From the NCBI GenBank assembly GCA_003489345.1, contig DNIT01000215.1, positions 3,794 through 18,062 of the forward strand: a DNA stretch of 14,269 bases, given 5' to 3'. This DNA comes from Pelotomaculum sp. (GTDB taxonomy: Bacteria; Bacillota; Desulfotomaculia; Desulfotomaculales; Pelotomaculaceae). The notes below the pieces were generated by a model. The model searched no databases and was not told the DNA's origin. It saw only the letters and a list, made by a program, of their open reading frames with translations. Made by a program: the position numbers and the translations under genes. Below, piece after piece: positions 6,728 through 12,749 of this stretch. The first letter of the stretch is position 1, and each line of letters begins with the position of its first letter.

Positions 6728-7936
6728 TTGATTCCAAACCAATTTAGAATTCAACTCCAAAACAGATTCGCTAATTGGTTTCCCGCTGTGCCCGAGGCCG
6801 ATAAAAATATCCTGGAAAATATTTTAATTTATTCCAATCTACAACGCTTACGGATTATCTCGTGGCTGTTAATATTCATCAATTTGACCCTTATCTCTAT
6901 TCAATTGGCATATATTGATAAAATCGATCAGCCTCACATTCTTGAAATAGCTCCGTATATCATGACCCTAAGGATGGTTCTTCTAGTAAGCTCTGTAGCT
7001 TTTTTAATCGTAACCAGGCTACCGTTTCCCGATGCTGTTAAACGATCCCATCTTTTTTACGAGACCGGGTATATCATACTTAACCTCATTAGTTATGCAA
7101 TCTTATATAGCCTGATCCATTCTGTCGGACCTGGTATAGCCTCTTCTTACCTAATGGCAGTCCTCGTTTCAGCTACGTTTCTTTATTTAAAATGGTCTAA
7201 AAGCATAGCGATTTATGGCTTTTCCTGGATCGTATTCAGCGTTATGGTCTGGCGCTTTCAACCTGACTGGATTTTAGCTTTTTCCGCCATTATTAATGGT
7301 AGTGTTGTCACTATTTTTGCTTTAGTAATGTCACAGATTATATATGTCAATCGGGTTAAGGAATTTTTAAACCTACAAACAATCCAATTGCAGAAAGAGG
7401 AATTAGCCACATCTAATAACTTGCTGGAAAACCTTTCTTATTTGGATGCTCTGACTAACATCCCCAATAGACGATTTCTTGATGAATTTTTACATAGAGA
7501 ATGGAGCCTGGCCGTCCGCGAGCATGGGTTGCAGCTAAGCTTGATTATGGTCGATATTGACCAATTTAAACAGTTGAATGACACCTTCGGTCACCAAAAT
7601 GGAGACGATATCCTGGTCAAGATTGCCACGACTTTAAGCAGAACTGTTAAGCGTCCCGGTGATTTATTTGCCCGTTACGGAGGAGAGGAATTTGCAGCTA
7701 TTCTGCCGAAGACCGACTTAATTGGGGCCCGCAAGATTGCTGAACAAATGCTTCAAGCAGTAGAAAGGCTGGATATTAATCACCCTTTCTCTGCGAATGG
7801 TCGTTTAACCATTAGTATAGGTTTGGCCTGCATCCAACCCGACGACAAGGAATTGCCGGAAATCCTTATTGAGGCTGCCGATAAAGCTCTTTATCAGGCT
7901 AAGAAGGCTGGAGGCAACCGGGTGTGTTGTGGCTAA
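6728..7936 (+). CDS. Membrane diguanylate cyclase (six-TM sensor + GGDEF)
   Basis: Predicted to make cyclic di-GMP from two GTP at the inner face of the membrane. The 402-residue protein has six hydrophobic segments (about 42-61, 78-96, 110-133, 137-154, 159-175, 182-207), a short linker helix (210-235) and a GGDEF domain from LSYLDALTNIPNRR (236 on) to the end. The active site is intact as GGEEF (318-322). The inhibitory I-site RPGD (309-312) lies exactly five residues upstream, so product inhibition is expected. The membrane part is not one I recognise by name and its signal is unknown. The start is TTG with AAGG at 6714-6717; the nearby ATG at 6718 is out of frame and soon stops. No EAL or HD-GYP partner is nearby. 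The gene is visibly more A/T-rich than spo0A. Confidence 0.93.
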   Translation: MIPNQFRIQLQNRFANWFPAVPEADKNILENILIYSNLQRLRIISWLLIFINLTLISIQLAYIDKIDQPHILEIAPYIMTLRMVLLVSSVAFLIVTRLPFPDAVKRSHLFYETGYIILNLISYAILYSLIHSVGPGIASSYLMAVLVSATFLYLKWSKSIAIYGFSWIVFSVMVWRFQPDWILAFSAIINGSVVTIFALVMSQIIYVNRVKEFLNLQTIQLQKEELATSNNLLENLSYLDALTNIPNRRFLDEFLHREWSLAVREHGLQLSLIMVDIDQFKQLNDTFGHQNGDDILVKIATTLSRTVKRPGDLFARYGGEEFAAILPKTDLIGARKIAEQMLQAVERLDINHPFSANGRLTISIGLACIQPDDKELPEILIEAADKALYQAKKAGGNRVCCG

Positions 7937-7975
7937 TTCCAAATATAATGAATCATTTCGGCTTTGACACACCCG
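7919..7975 (+). repeat. 9-bp inverted repeat around the end of the GGDEF gene
   Basis: CGGGTGTGT (7919-7927, the last codons of the gene) is perfectly complementary to ACACACCCG (7967-7975). The 39-base loop is long and only a loose T-rich stretch (ACTTTGATTTG) follows, so it is at best a weak terminator or a stem that protects the message end. Confidence 0.35.
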
Positions 7976-8060
7976 ACTTTGATTTGATATCCGTGCTATC
8001 CACACAATGCCCGAGCAAAGCGTATAATTAAAAAAAGCGGCTTTACCTTATGAAGCAACT

Positions 8061-8087
8061 TTGAAGCTGGCCGAAAAACTATATAAT
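8061..8087 (+). promoter_or_regulatory. Candidate promoter of the Fpg/Nei-like gene
   Basis: TTGAAG at 8061-8066 and a perfect TATAAT at 8082-8087 are separated by 15 bases, shorter than the ideal 17. The predicted message would start about 60 bases before the preferred ATG at 8152. That makes the longer open frame (ATG 8086), which begins inside the -10 box, an unlikely start. Confidence 0.45.
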
Positions 8088-8151
8088 GGAAACATATATG
8101 ACAATGAATGATGGGCACTGTCGCGTCATCATTATCTGGGAGGTTCAATAC

Positions 8152-8982
8152 ATGCTCGAAATACCAGAGAGTACGACCATCGCCAGACAGCTGAATGAAA
8201 CGGTACGTGGAAAAACGATCCGCAGGGTCGTCGCCAATGCTTCACCCCACAAGTTCGCGTTTTATCACGGCGACCCGGCGGATTATGATGCGCTCCTTAC
8301 CGGGCAGGTAGTCGGAGACAGTTTCGGCATCGGGGCGATGGTGGAGATCGCCGCCGGCAACCGCCGCATCGTCCTCGGTGATGGTGCTAACCTGCGTTAT
8401 TATGATGATTCGACCAAAGCACCGTCGAAACACCAGCTTTTGATTGAGCTTGATGACAGGGGTGTGCTAGCCTGCTCTGTGCAGATGTACGGTTCGGTTC
8501 TGGCATTTATGGACGGTGAGCATGATAATAAATATTACCTTGTTGCCAAAGAAAAGCCCCAGCCTCTGACCGATGCCTTTGACAGATCGTACTTTGACGC
8601 ACTGTACACCGGCGGAATGAAAAAGCTGTCAAGCAAGGCGTTTCTCGCCACTGAGCAGCGCATCCCTGGCCTCGGCAACGGTGTGCTGCAGGATATCCTG
8701 TTCTATGCCGGCATCCATCTAAAACGCAAGATGGGAACGCTTTCGGAGAAAGAGCTTGACGGGATGTTCCACGCGGTAAAGGATATACTTGCGGAAATGA
8801 CAAGTCTGTGCGGGCGCGACACCGAAAAGGATTTGTTCGGCAATTCGGGCGGATACAAGACCATTCTCAGTAAAAACACAGTTGGGAAACCCTGCTCCGT
8901 CTGCGGTGCGGAAATACAAAAGGCCGCCTACATGGGCGGCACGGTCTACTGGTGCCCGGTTTGCCAGCCGCTTACAGAATAA
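8152..8982 (+). CDS. Fpg/Nei-family DNA glycosylase-like protein lacking the N-terminal proline
   Basis: A 276-residue protein with the architecture of formamidopyrimidine-DNA glycosylase / endonuclease VIII: an N-terminal beta-sandwich beginning MLEIPES, a helix-two-turn-helix region IPGLGNGVLQDILFYAGIH (171-189), and a C-terminal zinc finger with Cys248, Cys251, Cys268 and Cys271. True Fpg/Nei start MPE or MPEGPE and use the proline as nucleophile; here residue 2 is Leu while Glu3 is kept. The zinc-finger arginine (GRST in Fpg) reads MGGTVYW, and the lysine-containing RRGKY strand of Fpg is not recognisable near 58-65. So base-excision chemistry may be altered or absent. The ATG at 8152 has GGAGG at 8139-8143 with ideal spacing and gives the family-like N terminus. 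Databases may label it endonuclease VIII or Fpg. Base composition is richer in G/C than both neighbours. Confidence 0.85.
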   Translation: MLEIPESTTIARQLNETVRGKTIRRVVANASPHKFAFYHGDPADYDALLTGQVVGDSFGIGAMVEIAAGNRRIVLGDGANLRYYDDSTKAPSKHQLLIELDDRGVLACSVQMYGSVLAFMDGEHDNKYYLVAKEKPQPLTDAFDRSYFDALYTGGMKKLSSKAFLATEQRIPGLGNGVLQDILFYAGIHLKRKMGTLSEKELDGMFHAVKDILAEMTSLCGRDTEKDLFGNSGGYKTILSKNTVGKPCSVCGAEIQKAAYMGGTVYWCPVCQPLTE

Positions 8983-8991
8983 CGGGAGACA

Positions 8992-9035
8992 TTTCCGGAA
9001 AGCCGCGATAGAGATAAGACATGCAAGGCCGGAAA
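8992..9035. repeat. Inverted repeat after the Fpg/Nei-like gene
   Basis: TTTCCGG (8992-8998) and CCGGAAA (9029-9035) are complementary across 30 bases. No T-run follows on either strand, so terminator function is doubtful. The rest of 8983-9216 shows no gene. Confidence 0.3.
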
Positions 9036-9216
9036 GGTCTGATTGCTCCATAAAGACATAGGCGCCATGTTGGTAACCCACTGCGCCAGTAGTTTATATG
9101 AAGATATGGTTGCAAGTTATCGGCTCTCGTTAGAAAACCCTAAGTTCTGTTTGATGAGATGACTTGAAAACTTGTTTACATTTCTCAAATAGAATAGGCA
9201 AGCTAAGCACATTCAC

Positions 9217-10668
9217 CTATTTGAGCAGTTGCCTGATAATCATGGACAGTTGAGGCAGACACTGTTTCAATTCAGACATGGAAGCGTAAGAATAGGACAA
9301 GCGAAGATACTGGCTGGAATGTTGGTCATATATGTTACCAGGATTCAATAGTATCCCCTTCTCTAATGACGTTTCAAAAAGTTTCCGGATGGAAAGTGCA
9401 GGCAATAATCGCAGCCAGACATAAAAACCTCCTTTGGGAACACGCCAAGTCGCAATGTCCGAAAAATTTTTTTGCAGCGCATCAATCATGACCTCTCTTC
9501 GAACCTTCAGTTCTTTCCGAACCTTTTCAAGATGTTGGTGATAGAGCCCGCTTGAAAGCCATTCTGCCGCGGTCCATTGAGAAAGGGAACTGGAACCGTA
9601 ATCCGTTTGCATTTTGATATCGGCCAATCGTTCAATGACCGGTTCCGGCCCAACTACCCAGCCAATTCGTAAGCCTGGACTCAATGTTTTGGACATGCTG
9701 CCAAGATGCAATACGAGACCATTTTTATCAATGGCTTTCAAAGGGGGAGGCGGCGGGAAATCCAGCCAAAGTTCCCGGTATACCTCGTCTTCAATGATCG
9801 GAAGCTGTTCCTGTTCGCATAGATCCATCAGTTCTCCTCGTCTTCCTTCCGGCATCAAGACTCCCGTTGGGTTATGGAAGGACGGGATCGTATAGAGCAA
9901 CGAAGCATTTTGCCTCCTTTTTTGTTCCGTGATCGTTTTAGTTTGAATCCCGTTTCCATCTAAAGGCAGTCCATATAATCTCATCCCGGCAGATTGAAAT
10001 ACATTCAGGGAATACAGATACGAAGGCTTTTCCAGAAAGATGGTAGACCCCCGGCGTAACAGGCCGATTGAAATCAACTGCAATGCCTGCAAGGCGCCTG
10101 AAACAATCAAAATGGAAGAGGGGGAAGCATCGATGCCAAACATTTTTAGATGCTTACTGACTTGGTCCCTCAAATAAAGTAACCCTTTTGGTTCTTCATA
10201 GCCAAGTGAACCTATGTGGTCCGTCAAACGGTTAAACACGTTTTTCATCATTGCACGAGGGAATAAATCGGGGGAAGGCTCTCCCGTCCCCATTCGGATG
10301 ATATTGGGATAGAACTCTGCTTTATTGATTTTTTGTATCGTAGAGAAATTGGGTTGATGGATTCCCGCCTGGACATAGGAGTTCCAGTCAGGGGGCGGAG
10401 TGGAGGTCATCAAAGTCCATGTATTATTGATAATCCTCGTTCCGCTTCCGCTTCTGCCTTTTAGCAATCCCTCTGATATCAATTCATCCACAGCCGTAAC
10501 GATCGTACTGCGGTTGATTTTCCAGATTTGCGCCAGGGCGCGCTGCGAAGGAATTTTGCTGTTTACAGGCCATTCCCCGGTTTCTATTTTGTCTTTGATG
10601 TACTCCTTGATCTGTAAATAAAGAGGTACTGGAGAGGATTTATCCGGTTTCCAATTTAGGTTAAACAT
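9217..10668 (-). CDS. MocR/GabR-type transcriptional regulator (GntR-wHTH + aminotransferase fold)
   Basis: A 483-residue regulator of the MocR subfamily. An N-terminal GntR-type winged helix (about 12-78: VPLYLQIKEYIKDKIETG, then PSQRALAQIWKINRSTI) is joined by a linker to a fold-type I aminotransferase domain (about 120-480) that binds pyridoxal phosphate as effector cofactor. PLP-site residues are visible: Lys327 in GSMSKTLSPG (Schiff base), Asp294 in IIEDEVY, NPTG at 266-269, and Arg334 in GLRIGW. Such proteins usually sense amino compounds. It is divergent from the LysE-type exporter across 136 bases, the standard layout for a regulator and its target. A perfect -10 lies on the minus strand at 10708-10703. 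A run of five prolines (305-309) follows the Asp motif. It is not identifiable as PdxR specifically, since no PLP-synthesis genes are adjacent. Confidence 0.93.
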   Translation of the reverse strand: MFNLNWKPDKSSPVPLYLQIKEYIKDKIETGEWPVNSKIPSQRALAQIWKINRSTIVTAVDELISEGLLKGRSGSGTRIINNTWTLMTSTPPPDWNSYVQAGIHQPNFSTIQKINKAEFYPNIIRMGTGEPSPDLFPRAMMKNVFNRLTDHIGSLGYEEPKGLLYLRDQVSKHLKMFGIDASPSSILIVSGALQALQLISIGLLRRGSTIFLEKPSYLYSLNVFQSAGMRLYGLPLDGNGIQTKTITEQKRRQNASLLYTIPSFHNPTGVLMPEGRRGELMDLCEQEQLPIIEDEVYRELWLDFPPPPPLKAIDKNGLVLHLGSMSKTLSPGLRIGWVVGPEPVIERLADIKMQTDYGSSSLSQWTAAEWLSSGLYHQHLEKVRKELKVRREVMIDALQKNFSDIATWRVPKGGFYVWLRLLPALSIRKLFETSLEKGILLNPGNIYDQHSSQYLRLSYSYASMSELKQCLPQLSMIIRQLLK

Positions 10669-10694
10669 AAATGACTTATCTCCGCTAAATTACT

Positions 10695-10745
10695 TTAAAC
10701 CCATTATACTGTTTGGTTGGGTTAAAATCCATCCAATTGGTTGGA
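10695..10745. promoter_or_regulatory. Operator/promoter region between the MocR regulator and the LysE exporter
   Basis: Two exact TTGGTTGG octamers (10713-10720 and 10737-10744) form a direct repeat 24 bases apart. A near-perfect inverted repeat, TTTAAACCCA and TGGGTTAAAA, covers about 10694-10725, and TCCAA/TTGGA flanks the second octamer. The regulator's minus-strand -10, TATAAT at 10708-10703 (with a weak -35 TGGATT at 17-base spacing), lies among them. Direct repeats are typical binding sites of MocR regulators such as GabR. Autoregulation and control of the exporter are inferred. Confidence 0.5.
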
Positions 10746-10804
10746 GACAGCGGCCGCAGTCTGCGTATCATTGTATTTATAGATGATGCAATGGAGGGAC
10801 TCGG

Positions 10805-11422
10805 ATGGCAGCAGCCTTTATGCACGGATTCATTCTGGCTTTTGGACTCATTCTTCCGCTCGGTGTCCAAAACATTTTTGTTTTTAATCAGGGGGCCCTG
10901 CAGAAACGTTTCATCAATGCGCTCCCGGTTGTTTTGACGGCCTCACTCTGCGATACGCTTTTAATCAGCCTTGCAGTGCTGGGGGTTTCTTTGGTGGTCC
11001 TGGGGTCCTTTTGGCTCAAGGCGATACTCTTGGGTACAGGAATTGTATTTTTGCTGTATATGGGATGGAGCACGTGGAAGAGTACCCCTGGAAACCATAA
11101 GGGCGAAAATGATGTGGCAGAGGCTTTCACCCCCTTGAAGCAAATTGCGTTTGCAGCATCAGTGTCGCTCTTGAACCCTCATGCGATCATGGACACGGTT
11201 GGGGTGATTGGAACAAGTTCACTCAGCTACAACGGAGCGGAAAAGGCGGCTTTTACAATAGCTTGTATTGTTGTTTCCTGGGTTTGGTTCATAGGGCTGG
11301 CTGCGATGGGACGAATGACCGGGGAGTTCGATAAATCGGGGCGGTTTATGGTAATTTTCAACAAAATTTCCGCTTTGATCATGTGGGCGGCGGCGATTTA
11401 CATTGGATTCTCACTATTTTAA
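10805..11422 (+). CDS. LysE/ArgO-family amino-acid exporter
   Basis: A 205-residue inner-membrane efflux protein of the LysE superfamily, most like the L-lysine/L-arginine exporters LysE, ArgO and Bacillus YisU. About six hydrophobic segments are visible. The first contains the family motif LPLGVQNIFVFNQG (about 17-30), and the middle carries LNPHAIMDT, matching the LNPHxxLDT signature of ArgO/LysE. The ATG at 10805 follows GGAGG (10793-10797) at 7 bases. The gene is divergent from the MocR regulator, which is its probable controller. Substrate cannot be read from sequence; a basic amino acid is the family expectation. A weak hairpin with a T-run follows. Confidence 0.92.
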   Translation: MAAAFMHGFILAFGLILPLGVQNIFVFNQGALQKRFINALPVVLTASLCDTLLISLAVLGVSLVVLGSFWLKAILLGTGIVFLLYMGWSTWKSTPGNHKGENDVAEAFTPLKQIAFAASVSLLNPHAIMDTVGVIGTSSLSYNGAEKAAFTIACIVVSWVWFIGLAAMGRMTGEFDKSGRFMVIFNKISALIMWAAAIYIGFSLF

Positions 11423-11474
11423 TAATGGTATAAAGCAGTCGTATTGTAAGTTTATGCATATAAATTGTTGAACC

Positions 11475-11496
11475 CCGGTTAGAACTGGTTTTTTTT
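11475..11496 (+). terminator. Probable terminator after the LysE exporter
   Basis: CCGGT (11475-11479) pairs with ACTGG (11484-11488), including one G-T pair, around TAGA. It is followed by eight T (11489-11496). The stem is short but the T-run is clear, and it separates the exporter from the downstream operon. Confidence 0.55.
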
Positions 11497-11567
11497 ATAT
11501 ATTCGTAGTTGTCAGCAGCTTTTATTGCAGATGAAACACCCTATTGTTAAAGGATTTTTATTGAAAG

Positions 11568-12290
11568 GTGTCGAATGAAGTCTTTTTTGACAGGAAGGAG
11601 GTCTCCCAGCTGACAATTAAAAACCGTATCAGCGTATTTACAGGAGGCTTCGGCAGCGGCAAAACTGAAACTGCCCTAAACTATGCCTTGTATCTGCATA
11701 GCTGCGGTGAAGCGGTAACGGTAGTTGACCTTGATCTGATTAATCCGTATTTCAGGGTCAGAGTGGTCAGGGAAAACCTTGAAAGCAAAGGGATAAAGGT
11801 TATCAGCCCGGACGGCAAACTTGCAGGCGCCGATGTACCGGCCCTGCCCGCTGCAATTTACAGTATTTTTGAAGGCAAGGGACACGCAGTTATAGACGTT
11901 GGCGGCGACGATATCGGCGCCACGGCCTTGGGCCGTTTTAAGGAGCAACTTAACGTAGTCCCCCGTAAGATATTTTTTGTTGTTAATACCTGCCGTCTCC
12001 ATACAAGAGAGCAAAGCGGCATTATCAAGATGATGAGGGGAGTTGAAAGGACTTCCCGTTTGCAGGTAAACGCCTTGATTTGCAATACCAACCTGGGTCG
12101 CCGGACAGATGCGAACATTATTTTGCAAGGCTACAAGGTTATTACCGGAGTGGCCGAACAATTAGGCTTACCGGTTGCTTTTATAGCCGCCCGCAGGGAA
12201 CTGGCTGACCAGCTTGGTTGTCCTGGAGCGCCGGTCCTCCCGATGGATATTTTTATGAAGCCGCCCTGGGAAGACTTTATTGGGCTTTAA
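11568..12290 (+). CDS. P-loop ATPase of unknown function (CobQ/MinD-like fold)
   Basis: A soluble nucleotide-binding protein of 240 residues (226 from the alternative start). Visible features are the Walker A TGGFGSGKTETALNYA (about 25-40), VVDLDLINPYFRVR near 52-65, and VIDVGGDDIGA around 106-116 as the probable Walker B region. It lacks the second lysine of the deviant MinD/ParA Walker A, so membership is by fold only. The start is doubtful. GTG 11568 has only a distant AAAGGA (11549-11554), whereas a near-ideal AAGGAGGT (11595-11602) stands 7 bases before an in-frame CTG at 11610, giving an N terminus that opens directly into the first beta-strand and P-loop. It precedes the ferredoxin/VorB/beta genes by 240 bases, on the same strand. 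I do not recognise a specific function; a role in maturation or control of the oxidoreductase would be speculation. Confidence 0.85.
   Translation: MSNEVFFDRKEVSQLTIKNRISVFTGGFGSGKTETALNYALYLHSCGEAVTVVDLDLINPYFRVRVVRENLESKGIKVISPDGKLAGADVPALPAAIYSIFEGKGHAVIDVGGDDIGATALGRFKEQLNVVPRKIFFVVNTCRLHTREQSGIIKMMRGVERTSRLQVNALICNTNLGRRTDANIILQGYKVITGVAEQLGLPVAFIAARRELADQLGCPGAPVLPMDIFMKPPWEDFIGL
11595..11602 (+). promoter_or_regulatory. Shine-Dalgarno site that disputes the P-loop gene start
   Basis: AAGGAGGT is close to the full anti-16S complement and sits inside the open frame counted from GTG 11568. At the proper distance downstream is CTG 11610, in frame. No ATG, GTG or TTG in frame fits it. It suggests initiation at CTG or, less likely, an internal coincidence. 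Confidence 0.5.
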
Positions 12291-12349
12291 TGTATTGTGC
12301 GAATGAATGAGTATCTTAAATTTTTGCCTTTGTTTGCATTTTGGGTTAG

Positions 12350-12380
12350 TTGACACGCCGCCAGCGGCACCACGTATCAT
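12350..12380 (+). promoter_or_regulatory. Candidate promoter of the ferredoxin-vorB operon, with palindrome in the spacer
   Basis: A perfect TTGACA at 12350-12355 and TATCAT (5 of 6) at 12375-12380 are 19 bases apart, longer than ideal. Between them GCCGC (12357-12361) and GCGGC (12364-12368) form an inverted repeat, placed where a repressor or a DNA-twisting activator could act. Long 19-base spacers with a palindrome are typical of MerR-family control, but no such regulator is in the window. Confidence 0.45.
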
Positions 12381-12393
12381 GAAAACACCAAGC

Positions 12394-12435
12394 GATGCAG
12401 GTGCGATTTCAATCGTACACGGTGCGCTGCACCGT
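12394..12435 (+). repeat. Dispersed intergenic repeat, copy 2, with adjoining hairpin
   Basis: Positions 12394-12414 are the exact reverse complement of 11-31. The core GTGCGATT-TC-AATCGTAC is nearly palindromic. Directly after it ACGGTGC (12419-12425), loop GCT, and GCACCGT (12429-12435) make a perfect 7-bp G/C-rich hairpin without a T-run. On the minus strand the order hairpin then GATTGAAAT recalls a CRISPR repeat, but the identity with copy 1 continues past that point, where spacers would differ. It lies in the presumed leader of the ferredoxin operon. Confidence 0.65.
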
Positions 12436-12530
12436 TCCTGATGTGAATGCTGTAACCAATAGATTTGATATGTAGAGCCCCTTGGAGAGTTCTACACATA
12501 TTTGTTGAGTCTAGGAAGGAGAGTCCAGTT

Positions 12531-12749
12531 GTGGCAAGAGTAACCTTCAAGGAGGAACGCTGCAAGGGCTGCCGGCTGTGTCTGCCGGTTTGTCCCAGGG
12601 ACATTATCAGTATGTCCGCACAGATCAACAGCATGGGCTATCACCCTGCCGGGGTGGAAGAGCAGGACAAGTGCACCGGCTGTGCACTGTGCGCGCTGGT
12701 GTGTCCCGACATGGTGATCGAAGTGGAGAGGGAGGAGAGGAGCGCTTGA
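12531..12749 (+). CDS. 2[4Fe-4S] ferredoxin-type delta subunit of 2-oxoacid:ferredoxin oxidoreductase
   Basis: A 72-residue iron-sulfur protein with two complete CxxCxxCxxxCP clusters (CKGCRLCLPVCP from residue 11 and CTGCALCALVCP from about 48). These would carry electrons from the thiamine-bearing subunits to free ferredoxin. The frame is open further upstream, but the GTG at 12531 has AAGGAG (12515-12520) 10 bases before it and gives the usual short N terminus. Its stop overlaps the vorB start (TTGA), so the two are translationally coupled. In position and size it matches the delta subunit (KorD/VorD/PorD) of four-subunit enzymes. Confidence 0.93.
   Translation: MARVTFKEERCKGCRLCLPVCPRDIISMSAQINSMGYHPAGVEEQDKCTGCALCALVCPDMVIEVEREERSA

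Noticed and set aside
8086..8151. Longer N terminus (22 extra residues) for the Fpg/Nei-like protein
   Set aside because: ATG 8086 overlaps the candidate -10 box and has no ribosome site, whereas ATG 8152 has GGAGG at good spacing and gives the family-like N terminus.
12394..12435. CRISPR repeat remnant
   Set aside because: The minus strand shows a hairpin followed by GATTGAAAT, as in type I-C repeats, but there is no array, no cas gene, and the match with copy 1 continues where spacer sequence should differ.
12578..12745. N-terminal extension of vorB into the ferredoxin gene
   Set aside because: The frame is open but overlaps the ferredoxin coding sequence. TTG 12746 has a strong ribosome site and matches the family N terminus.
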